DNA of 64,000 nt from Echinococcus granulosus. Its lineage: Eukaryota > Platyhelminthes > Cestoda > Cyclophyllidea > Taeniidae. Positions within the stretch are counted from its first letter, which is position 1. Every line of letters starts with the position of its first letter. The notes under the pieces were generated by a model that was given only the letters and a program-made list of their open reading frames with translations, was not told the DNA's origin and searched no databases. Below, one piece after another: positions 41,114 through 52,500 of the stretch. The stretch lies in assembly GCF_000524195.1 (NCBI RefSeq), contig NW_020170450.1, forward strand, positions 1 through 64,000, written 5' to 3'. Both the position numbers and the translations under genes were made by a program.

Positions 41114-44100
41114 ATGACTTCCCACAAAATCGACACCAACTGTATGACTCTGACTCGATTCATTATCAACGAGCAGATGAAGTACCCCGCAGCCTCCGGC
41201 GAGTTGACGCAACTCATGAATGGAATTCAAACGGCTGTGAAGGCGATTTCAAATGGTGTGAGGAAGGCGGGTATCGCCGAACTGTAAGTAACCGTACATT
41301 TGCCTCCCCATTTTTAACTTTTGCTGTTCGTTAATGAGGATTATAAGTCAGACAAATAGAAGTAGCTGAGATTTCACAAATGATGCTTAATTTTTTGGAG
41401 GATACATTACAAGATCCTGCACATCCCAAAAGGAAGGTAAGAAGTATGCACGGTCGGACGAAAGATAAATGGGACCGCGCTGTGCCCTTACAACTGGCGC
41501 AGAAGCTGCGTCACGCACCTATGGTAGACTGAAAGCATTCACGGCATACTATATAGTCCCCTTTCTATTCGTTTGTCAGCATTGATTCTCGAGTAATCCT
41601 CCGTCCGCTTTCAATTGTTATTATGGAATCAAAGAAGTTCATGCGTTCTTCAAAATGACTCACTGCAATGACTTGGGGCTGGGCTTAGTTGTTTCACAGT
41701 GGAACTTACGGGATGTTTTTTTGCAATAGTTCATTTTTTTTCGGACAGGGAACCACACTGACCTATTCGATTTCCCCAGAGTTATGCGTGCGCTTCTATA
41801 GTACATTGAGCTTCGCAACAATGTGAGTGGTCATCGTCTGTAGACACGTTTCACCCATCCATTGCTTAATCGCCGAGACTGCGATCACGACGATTTGATG
41901 ATCATGAACCTGCTTTACATCGAGGTTATAGAGTTCATTGGTGGTGGTGGTGGTGCATATTTTCGCTAACTACGTCAACGCCGATGTTGATGTTGTCTGA
42001 ATCTTCGCTTTTCTAGCCACAGACAGCACTTTGTTACATTTCCCACTTTGAATTAGATCTCTGAACCAAACCAGCTACGGGAAAAAATCACAAACGTACT
42101 CACGTGTCACTGCTAGAAGACTCTTCAGTTTAATAGATTCACCGTCTTTACTGCAGCTATGGCTTCACGGGGAGCTCAAACATTCAAGGCGAAGAAGTGA
42201 AGAAGCTAGATGTCATTTCCAATGAACTCTTCATCAACATGATGATTTCGTCCTACACTACCTGCATGCTTATCTCGGAGGAGAACGAAGAACCGATTAT
42301 TGTGGAACCAACACACCAGGGAAAGTATATTGTGGCTTTCGATCCGCTGGATGGTTCATCAAATATTGACTGCTTGGGTTCGGTGGGATCAATTTTTACA
42401 GTGTTTCGGAGAAAGCGCCAAGATCATAGTCGAGCGGACCTGAGTGAGGCACTGCAGAGCGGACGGAATGCGGTGGCTGCAGGATATGCGATCTATGGGA
42501 GCTCGACGATGATTGTGCTGTCCTTGGGATTGGGAGTGCATGGATTCACGCTGGATCCGGTGAGATTCTTAACAAATTAGATAGGAAGATGTCATTCATT
42601 GCATGCTTCCATCCATCTGGCATCTACGCCCACCTTATAGATTCATCCATCCCTCCCTTATCCATCTGTCCATCCATACCGTATGCATCAATTCATCCGC
42701 CCATCCACCCACCTTGTGTTCACTGAATCTTTCACCTATTTCATCAACCCGATTTTAATTCAGTTTGCTCATCTATATGTGCAGCTGCCTTCTTTCTTCA
42801 ATCGTGTAATGTCATAATTTTTGTGATCCTAGTCCTTGGGCGAGTTCATTCTCACTTCACCGAATATTACGATTCCCAAACGCGGCAAAATTTACTCCAT
42901 TAACGAAGGCTACGCCTCCTGTTGGTTCAAAGGCATAGCGAACTATATTCATGAAAAGAAGTTCCCAAAGGTTTGTTCTTATTTTTAACCTTATCTAACC
43001 CGAGAACCTAATTTGTTAGGAAAGGATTGTTTGCTGTCTGACTGCTTGATTTGTGATAAGAGTTGGTTCTTTGACTACTCCTAAATGGTAATTTTCAAGG
43101 CATGTGTTGTTTCAACCCTAGAAAACCTTGCCTGGTTCGCATGAAGAACTACATAGGGAATCAGTTACAATGAGCTATTAACTTAATGAAGTTCAAACAT
43201 TTATGACTGAGCTTTATCAACACCATGCAGCGCCAAACACAGTAATCCAACTCGAAGATTGTTACAAACTCCTGCCGAGCTTCCACTCAGATCAGATGAG
43301 AGATAACGACTTCAATACGAAGCTATTTGTTGCCAATAAGCCTGAGTAGGCTGCGGGTGCACTGTATGCGCACGGGCTGGCTTTAGACATGAAGAAAAAT
43401 AGATCCTAGAAACTCAAAGCAGGGATGTTATCTGCGGTTGTGGAAATCCCTAGCTGAGATGAGACAAGTGTGATCTTGAAAACTAGCCAAAGTCCATTAA
43501 TCCATCAAAGGAAAGGATTTGTCTTTCTTGTGAAAAGGTGTAGACTCAGAGATGGGAGGATATGGGGCGAGAGGTAGCGGAAGATAGCCCATTGTCCCCA
43601 CTTTTTCCTGGCACTGGGCAACCACATGTAAAGTGAACTCTGGACCAACAAAAAAGTAAAATGACTGAGGCAATCTCCTTCTTGTTCACTTTTGTTGCGC
43701 CTCTCGTCGTCGGTGGAGGATGGAATGAATAAAGTAGTGAGCCTTTAACCGAGTAAAATAGGTGAAGAACCCCTCTGAATCGCAGACGGACAGAATCACG
43801 TGGTACAAGGATCACACATTTATGGGAAGCCGGTCAAATTTCCTAATTTATTTCGCTTTCTTCATCTTGGCGTGTGAACTTATACTGATCTATTTATTTT
43901 AGAATGGTAAGCCCTATGCGAGTCGGTACATTGGATCCATGGTAGCCGATGTTCATCGAACCTTGCTCTACGGAGGTATCTTTCTTTATCCCGACCTAAG
44001 CACTGCTCCTGAAGGCAAGGTGAGTCCCTTTACTTACTGATCAACGAATCGTTTGTTCCATACTCATCTGGTAGGTAATGAATTTGATGATATGTAAATA

Positions 44101-46020
44101 AATACTTTTAAAACTGGAAATGAGATTAAATTGGAGGCATACTTGCCGTTTTTAAAAAAGGAATTGGGAGGAGATTTGGTCGAAAGGTGAGAGAAAATTA
44201 AGGTGGCCTAACTTTCAAGGAGTTTGTGAGCACCATTTTTTTGAAATGTGTTCTTACCAAACCACCCAAAGTTACAAACAATTGGCAAATAATTGGGATT
44301 TGTGTGTTTCATCTATCTGTTCGTTAATTTGCCCTTCTTTTGTGAGTCCATGGATTGAATCTTTTCCACCTTCTATCCATTCATCCTTCACTCTACCCGT
44401 TCATCATATCAATCAGTTAGCTGCCTACTTGTCAAGATTTCATCTGTCAACCATTCCTACATTCCATTGTACCGCCTCTCATCCATTCGTTCCCCCGCCT
44501 CCCCTCTCCTCTTACTCAGGCCTATCCGACCATCATTCCTACCTATTTAGCGGTTACCTCCTACCTGACACCGCTCAACTATTTGACTCTATCAATTGCT
44601 CTATGCATCCGAGCACGGATTTAGTTGTCGGCTCAATCGTACCCTTTTTTCTACTCATCTGTACAATAATTTCATTATCAACCCATTTTTCATCATCTTG
44701 CTGTTCTTCAACCCAGCCTTCTATCCATTCTTTGGAGATTCGTTCCAATATTTGTTTCAGTGCCTATTCATCTTTTTTGACATATGCGCTGAAAATCACT
44801 TATCATCCATCCATTAGTTCAATCGTCCATTTAATCATTCATCCATGCAACCGTCTGGCTCTCCACCAGTACAACCGTCCCTACGTCTAATTCCTTCACT
44901 AGTGCATCGCTCTGGCAATCCATCAGGTAAATAGAAGGTGTGGGGAAGACATCGGCCTTGGAAAAAAGTCTGGAATTTTGGCTATGATTGTTCTAGTTCA
45001 CTCTAGGTTCGTTGTGTTCCTTACTCCGGCCATGTAACTACCAACCCATATTTTTGTGCGTCCATCCCTTTCGTGCATCCATTAAACCTTCCTTCGGAGC
45101 AGGAATCTATCCATCTCCTGACTCCCACGTCTAGCTGGCGTAAACCTTGTCGGTAGATATTGGAGACTGGGGTTTCTATGTTCGCATAGCCAGCATCCTA
45201 TCCAAATACCCAACCAGATAAATGACAAAGACTTCAGGGCAGGTGTCTTTGTCACCGACGTAAATGCGTAATCGTGGGGACTACGATCGGTGCACACAGC
45301 TATGGCGGCTAGGGAACGAGGTCCGCCCTGAGTGTCTGTGTGCTGATGATTTCAGTCGCACGTTTTTCTAGTAGTTGACTTACCTCAACCTTTGAGTGGG
45401 CGTCAGTACTCATCGGACACATCTCCGCTTGATACAAAGCAATCAGGAGAGACGGAATGTTTGGAGGTTGGGCACAGTTGGCACTCCTAGGAAATTGAAC
45501 GGGAACGGTTTTTCAGGGCTCGCAGGCATCCCTAGCCTACCTTCGATCAAATTGCGAAGGGACGCGATGCGACTTGACATTCTTAACAATTCGTACACTT
45601 TGGCAGATAGTAGCGAAACAGCGACCTTTCCACTCACCCATCCACTTCGTATCCATCCATTCGGTTTACTTATTCACCCACCTTCCAGTCTTTCATTGTT
45701 TTATCTCTCCATTAATCCCTCGTGGAAGGAATGCCTTTTTTCTGCCAACATTTTTTGCAACTTTACGTGCCTTTTGCCGGACACTTCAGTGTCCCGATTG
45801 TTCTTTTTAGCTACGATTACTCTATGAGTGTATTCCAATGGCCTACATAGTAGAACAAGCTGGTGGCAAGGCGATGGCAAAGAATGGTTTGAGCATTTTG
45901 GACATTAAACCAACTCGCATTCATCAACGGACTCCCATCTACCTTGGCAGTTCAGAAGATGTGGGCGAGGTTGTCCAATTTCTTGCTGAAGCCGGAAAAG
46001 GTGACAACTGCGTGGCATAA
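41114..46020 (+). CDS. FBP1: Fructose-1,6-bisphosphatase (345 aa)
   Basis: Five exons (41114-41283, 42157-42559, 42833-42970, 43903-44019, 45811-46020; 1038 nt) with consistent phases. The enzyme hydrolyses fructose 1,6-bisphosphate to fructose 6-phosphate in cytosolic gluconeogenesis. Visible signatures: N-terminal GELTQL (AMP site), [20 protein letters not shown] (metal-binding Glu pair), [11 protein letters not shown] (metal and phosphate loop), [36 protein letters not shown] (substrate binding) and [14 protein letters not shown] with the active-site Lys. The C-terminus is slightly longer than human FBP1 (338 aa). Allosteric AMP residues appear retained, so AMP inhibition is expected. Intron 4 carries long CATC tracts that create false open frames. 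Confidence 0.96.
41939..41954 (+). repeat. GGT microsatellite in FBP intron 1
   Basis: A short run of five GGT units ('ggtggtggtggtggtg'). Confidence 0.8.
44340..44900 (+). repeat. Long degenerate CATC tract in FBP intron 4
   Basis: About 560 bp of plus-strand-C-rich CATC variants. It lacks stops in one frame and yields a 214-codon Ser/His/Pro-rich open frame that is not a gene. Confidence 0.75.
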
Positions 46021-46096
46021 AATTAGGTCCCTACTCTTACACTGTTGTTATTCTCATGATCTGCTAGCTTTGACAATTGAGTAACCTTGATCAAAC

Positions 46097-46102
46097 AATA
46101 AA
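46097..46102 (+). terminator. Polyadenylation signal of FBP
   Basis: AATAAA lies about 77 bp after the stop codon at 46018-46020, a usual distance. Confidence 0.7.
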
Positions 46103-49100
46103 AGCCTTATTAATTAATGAATGGTTTTCATTAAATTGCTACTTCCACTTCGTCATCCACTTTTACTGCATCATCACCGCCTTGGTCTCAGATCTGGTTG
46201 CTGTGGTGCATCCTGGCTGACTGGTTCGTTTACTTGGTCAAAACCGCTTATCAGAATGGGATATAACTTCCACGTAGAAATTAGCTAGCCAACGTTCATT
46301 TCTCCCATCCCTTGAGGCATTTTCTGTGCTGCCACTTTGTTTCATTCTAGAGTGCAGGTTGGTACTTTCCAATGGCAAGTCTGCTTTTGTTTATCATTCT
46401 GTCATGTGACACTTTTAGGGTGTGGGTTGGCTGCTAAATCGAGTCATCGCAGTGGCATCTGAGAGAAGCATCCCTCTATTAGCAGACAAAAAGTGTGGTT
46501 TTTTTTGCTTTTTTTGTTACAGAAAATAATGTTTTCCAAAACCGTGTTTAGCAATAACCCCGGCTACCGGCGCTTGCTATGCTCGCATTGTCATCCGAGG
46601 TTAGGCTGGCTTGTCAAATTCCCTGTACATCCCGGCGATTCGTGAACTTTATTAAATTTATGAGCCAGAAAAAAAGTTGATTTTGACTACTCCCCTGCTG
46701 CGGCATTATTTTTGGTTTATTAGGAACCCGGAAGCTGACTTTGGCCCCAAAAGAGCACAAAACCATTTGTAGACTTCGAAGTTCGAAATAGGCGAGTTTT
46801 ATTTTCCAAGTTAAGCTAATCGACTAGGGAAATTTTTTTTCCTTCGTTGTCGGATGAAGTTACTTCTATCAATTGGCTTTGTTCTTGTCTCTGGTTGGCT
46901 GGTGTAGGCGACTTCAAGGTCAAACAGGGAAGGGGAACGCATGGGCAGTTTTAGCACCGTTCTATTGGGCGGTTTCTTTTTTCCCATTCTTCCTACTGGG
47001 TCATGTTTGCATTTCTGAAGGAGGAAAAGGTGGATTAATTAGATCGAGATGTAATAACAAAGACGTAGTTGTTCTCATTCAATGAGACTTTTAAGTGGAG
47101 TATTTGACGGTACTGACAATGCGTACGGGCTAAAGATTAAGCCATCGGAGCTTCGTCTTTATAGCACACATTGTCATTTCTGATCGTCCATCCCTCAATC
47201 TACACCAAATGTATCCGTTTCAGATCCAGTCATCCGTAATATCACGCAATGATCTGTTTACCTGGATACCTGTCCAAACTGCTTTGCTTCTACCCATTCG
47301 TGTATTTGTCACTGGTTCATGCATCCATTTAGATCTGTCCATCCGTGTGTTATCTTTCCATCTACTCATCCAGTTATTCCTTCAGTTTCATCCACGGAGA
47401 TTCTGGTCCTTCATTCATGTATCGAAGCTGCTGAGTCCCTGAGAAATACACTACCTCATAATTGTCATTCTTGTCAGCTTGCAATCGCCACTTTCGTCTC
47501 ACATCCGTTGTTTTGCCTTGAATATATGACTTTATCATGTGATGTCGATTGTGCAATCATTTTATGGTAGATTAGCCAAAACAGGCTAACGGGGGCTTGA
47601 TGGTGGGTGAGTGAAATAAGTCGCCTATCGTAATTGGCAGTGGCAACCTTAACCTACCCGCCTATTGTACTCATGTCTCAAATCTCTCCCAGCAGAAAAA
47701 AGTGATCCTCACTTGAGGTCCTGAAGATACGCGTTTGGAAGAAGAACGCCTTTCCACTCGTCCGCTCTCTATTGGTCCATTCGGTTGATGTTCGGACTGT
47801 GAATCAGCCTGATTAAGGGGTGGAAAATTGTGTTTTTGCGCAAGGAAATCTTCGCTTAAAACAAGCCAAATGAGTCCCTCATTTTGAAAACAAAGGTCGT
47901 AAAATGCTGAATCGGTAGCAGATGAGACACTAATTAGAAGTGAGACATCTTTCATTGATAGATTCTTAGACTGTTGGTCCGCTTGATTAGGGAAAGTGGT
48001 ATAGGTGGTTTTATAGAGGCGTCGATTCCCCTAAAAGGAACCTTAAAAACTCATTATTTTAATATTTGGGACAATAAGATGTTAAAATTGCTGAAGTTAT
48101 TAAATTATTTATAAATAAGACATCTTAATGCAAAAGCAGGAAAGGAATATGAATCCTGAGATGGTCAGTTGATCACCAGGGCCTAGGAAACAAAAAAGTG
48201 CAAACAAAAAGAGGTTTACAACTGCAGTTTCCTTTGTTTAGTGAATAACTTAGCTTCGAAGTGCAAAATTTAAGGAGCCGTTTGCTGTAAGTAAACAATG
48301 CGCTCATCAATTTGTCATTGGGGCGTTAACTTCCGTCAAGCAGGAAAGGACTTCATATGCTAGATGTAAATAGCTAGTAAATCACACGAGCCTGCTAAAT
48401 GTCTACGATTGTTTACACGGATGAGGTGTGGAACACGGAAGTTGGTCATTTAGTCCGCTTTACTCTCGTCTGGTTGAATCGGGCGGATGGAATTTAAGTA
48501 TGATTACCATACAAAGCGAGTTTAAATTGGTTCTAAAGCTGGAGGAGCTGTGCATACGAGGTGTTGCACGGAATTTAAAGAAGATGCTACAGCGAAATTT
48601 ACTACTACCATCAGAAATGGTAGATGATGTCTCACCTTCGAGAATGTCCTCTATTCCTTGCGGTAATGGAAAATCACGCATAACCATTCGTCAAAGGAAT
48701 ACCAAAAGGACAAAAAAAATTATGAAGGCCATTCCCCGAATACCTTGGTAGACAATTAAAAACAGCTTCTTTATTGAATAGCCATGGAAAAGGAGCTGCA
48801 TCATTTGGTTTTACCCACAACTTCCTGATGATAATGCTTGGAAAAAATAGTTGTTGATTTGCATTTGCTCATCGAAATACATGTGAGAAGATCAGATGAC
48901 ACGCTTAACCATTCGAGGCGTTCGAATGTGCGTACAGGGTTTAAATTTTGAAAAAACCGGCATAACGACAGCTGCGCTTTTTTATTTGTTCACTTGCATA
49001 ACTCGAATCCACACACTCCTGTCTTCATCCACAATCCTCCATCCACAAGTTGGTACAATCAGGATACTGGGTCAGTTAAGTTGCCCTAGGACAGCCACCA

Positions 49101-49595
49101 AAGCTAAGGACATTCTAGAGTGCTGGTTAAAAAGTAAAATATGTATTGTGTAGGCGTGTCTTCTGATTATTTGGAAAATCAAATACGGGTTTTATTTTAA
49201 AAAAACAAGTTAATTAATTGTGGAAACCAATTAGCCCGAGGGTAAAAGAGTTTAAAAATAAAGGCTGGGCCTGATGTGACAATTCTTAAAACTCTCTTTG
49301 ATCAAACCGCAGTTTACGGTTTGAATTTCACAAGTTTACGAAGGGCGGGCTGGTGAGGTTAATTCATTTTTGGTGGTAAATATAGCAGACATTTTTCTTT
49401 TATGAATTGCTTGCATATTGTAGTGAAGAAAATGGAGGAATTTTAAGCTACCTTAAAAGTAACAAAGTTGTAACACAGCGTTCAAAAAATGGGATTGCTA
49501 ACATTTAAGATAACAAATAGTTCTTCAGGTGAGTATTCGCTGATTTCTGCCATTTTATAAAACACATCAATGTAAGCATCGGATGTTTTTGAATT
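46103..49595. other. Intergenic between convergent FBP and carboxypeptidase genes
   Basis: No gene supported. Contains a CATC tract at 47185-47420. Open frames at 48428-48751 (+) and 48460-48687 (-) overlap each other and have no recognisable domain. A downstream exon of the carboxypeptidase cannot be excluded here. Confidence 0.4.
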
Positions 49596-52500
49596 TTAAG
49601 ATGAGCAGCTACTTATAAGAAGTAAGTAGAACCAGCCATACGATAAATAATCAAAAACCTTTGGTTTATTTTCTGATGCGGATTTCTGGAGTGCTAGTCT
49701 ACGCCTCCGATTCTTCCTTCGTCGCCTACACTTTCGATGCTTGCGACGTCGCCTTTTGCGTTGCATCACTGGCGCATAGTTTTCCCCCTCCTCCATGTTT
49801 TGGGACTCTTCCGTAATGAAGTCATAATCACGGATGGAGCTGGCATCAGAAGCACTGCTACTTTCGACCTCTTCTCCTTCCACCAAAAGATCGCCATATT
49901 CATAGAAGGCACTCGCAAAATCATCCACAGAGTGTATATTATTTTCTAATTCTTTGTTAATTTCCAGTTGCCCTAAAGGTTTTGTAGTTTAAACACGTCT
50001 ACTTAAATAGTTTCAAGTAACAGCTTTAAGGCATATTTTTAGATAAAGCAATACTAGGGTTTGAAGATTTCAGAGAGTTTTTTGTTCTCATCGCCACGAT
50101 TCGATTAAGCATCATCTCTTGCAGCATAGCTTTGCCCATTTCAATCAGTGTTTCCGTAAACCTACTGTTAAAAAGTACCAGTAATTGCAATCACTTCTGG
50201 CTTACGTTTCGTTGCTTTGAATTTTGTGAAATTCTAAGAGAGCTAGGACGACGCTTTGGCCAAGTGCCTGAAGGTCTCCGCGATCGAAGTAGCGAAGAGT
50301 GGATCTGAGGTTAAACGAGGAGGAGAGTTAGGCTTGAAGAATGAATTGACATACCCAGGCTCTAGATTGGTGCCAAAAAGTGACGTTTCCATGGTAAAAC
50401 AGTGGGTTAATTTGAACAGCCGCCATAGGGATATCCGAGCGCATCCCTCTCGCCAGGGCTGTAAGGAAAACCGACAACTTTGGAAGGAAAATCGACGTGG
50501 ATCCTGTAAATAAATGAAAAAATTCTTTTACATAAATTAAGTAGCAATCGTGTTTATTGGCTGAAGGGGTTTTTGTATGCGCATTTGACTAAATTTGATG
50601 GATTTGTATGTGAAATAAATAAGCAATTTTAATTTCTTTTTTTTAACGAAGTAAAAATCTTTTTACTTGTTTGCTAATCAGAAAGGGAATCATTCTGTCG
50701 ACTAAGTATTGTTTTGGATTTGTAAGATATGTCTTGGGTGGTTCGATTAGACCTCCGACGCTAACAGATCGGTATTCGGAGTCTGTTCCGTAGATGAATG
50801 CATTGAAGGCCTGGCTGTGTCCATGGAAATCGCAGAATATCACATCCTGTGAAAGCAATATCAGTATGATCAAAATAATCTCCCATGTTCATGATAGTAA
50901 ATTACTTTGCAGATTTCCTGACAGTGCTGTACAAGTTTTCTCGTATAGTGCACTTCTGGTATACTATCCGGCCCATAGATAGTGTACGTCCTATTGACAT
51001 CTCTACCAACAAGCGAACATCTAAAATATCTCATTACAGAATATCAAACTCTCTCCTCTCACCTATAATTTCCCACTATGACTCCATCTGCATTCAACAT
51101 TGGGACCAGCTTAAAAACGTACCGACGTCTCAATTCCTTAGCTTTTTCGTTACGCGGATGGGTCAGGAATTCCATTATACCCTTCATGTTCCACGAACCA
51201 ACCGTTTCACCGGGATGAACGCGTGCAGTAAGAACTGCAGCATATTTCTCACTATCCGGAATCGCTGGCAAAGTGGAACATCTACTTAATTATTTATCAG
51301 TAGAATGTCCCTCAGTTATAAGTTGCATAGCGAAAGCCTAATTAAATTTACTAATTTTAAAGGATTTACAAACAAATGATTTTAATGGGAAACATTTTAA
51401 TGCATCCACTTTATTTATCAGATATGTTAATGCATCCAATGGAGGATAGTGCTTCAATACTTTATGCCATCGTTAACTACTTCTAGCATGAATGGTAGGT
51501 TTGAATGATACTAGTGTATTATAATGAAACGAGACAGATTTTTGAGCTTGCACTCAATGAAAAGTTGTTTTTAGCTGAAAGAAAGATAGGCCGTTAGGAT
51601 GGCAAACAAAAAAGAAATTTGTTAAAGGTATTAAAAGAAAGGAGAAACGTACAACAAAGAAGGAGTTTGCCTTGATACAGATACTTCACACCTTAGCTGA
51701 AAGCAACTCTAGTCTACCAGTCTACCCGTGCCCAGTCTACCAAATTGCCAATCCATCATGGCATACACATTACAAACTCGCTCAAGTGTGTACATTTCCT
51801 ATCTTATCCGTCTAATCACCAGTCCATCCATCCAACCATTCATCAAATTCTTGCACATCGTCCCATATCTAAACATCAACCCTTATTTCGTTCAGCTACC
51901 AAACGTCAGTCGTTTCTGATCATTTTACCTTTCTTCAGGCCACTTGTCTACAGATCCACTCGTTCTTATATTTGCCAATCCGCTACAAGATATTTCATCT
52001 ATAAGATAATACTTTTGGCCATTCACCCATCTATCTTGCTACCCATTAACGACTTTACCCAATTATTCACCCAGCTGCCCATTTCAAGTTCAGTGTTGAA
52101 ACTGTCAGAGTTGCCTATGACCGCGGATACAGCGTTACAATTTTTGGATTTCAGGAGTCTTAGAAGGTTCTAAAAGCCAATTCTAGGCGGGTCTCTTGCC
52201 GAGTTCCTCCTGATTAGTCAGTATTGTGTGCAGATCGACTTTAAATGCGACACTACCCACAGCAAGGTAAAGGACAATCAAAGTGACAACACAATAGACG
52301 CTACTTAGGTACTGTGCTCCAAGTTCTTTCGAATTTTGTTCATAAAAGCACCTGATTCTGCATAAAAGGATTAAAGATTGGCAGTCTAGATGGATCTTTT
52401 TTCCGCCTTTTAACCTTTTACCCCAAAAGGCGATTTTTTGACCAATGAATTTGATAGGGTGCCAAAGGTGAAATTCAACTGAGGCTTCATCGTCTAATCA

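Noticed and set aside
44246..44890. 214-codon open frame on plus
   Set aside because: Composed of CATC-type tetranucleotide repeats in FBP intron 4; Ser/His/Pro/Ile-rich, no domain.
45396..45827. 143-codon open frame on plus
   Set aside because: Lies in FBP intron 4 and overlaps the start of exon 5 in another frame; no domain.
48428..48751. 107-codon frame on plus and 75-codon frame on minus
   Set aside because: Mutually antisense; considered as a terminal carboxypeptidase exon but no phase-consistent link could be shown.
50256..50513. 85-codon frame on plus
   Set aside because: Antisense to carboxypeptidase exons carrying the TMET catalytic segment.
51745..52173. 142-codon frame on plus
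   Set aside because: CATC-type low-complexity sequence inside a carboxypeptidase intron.
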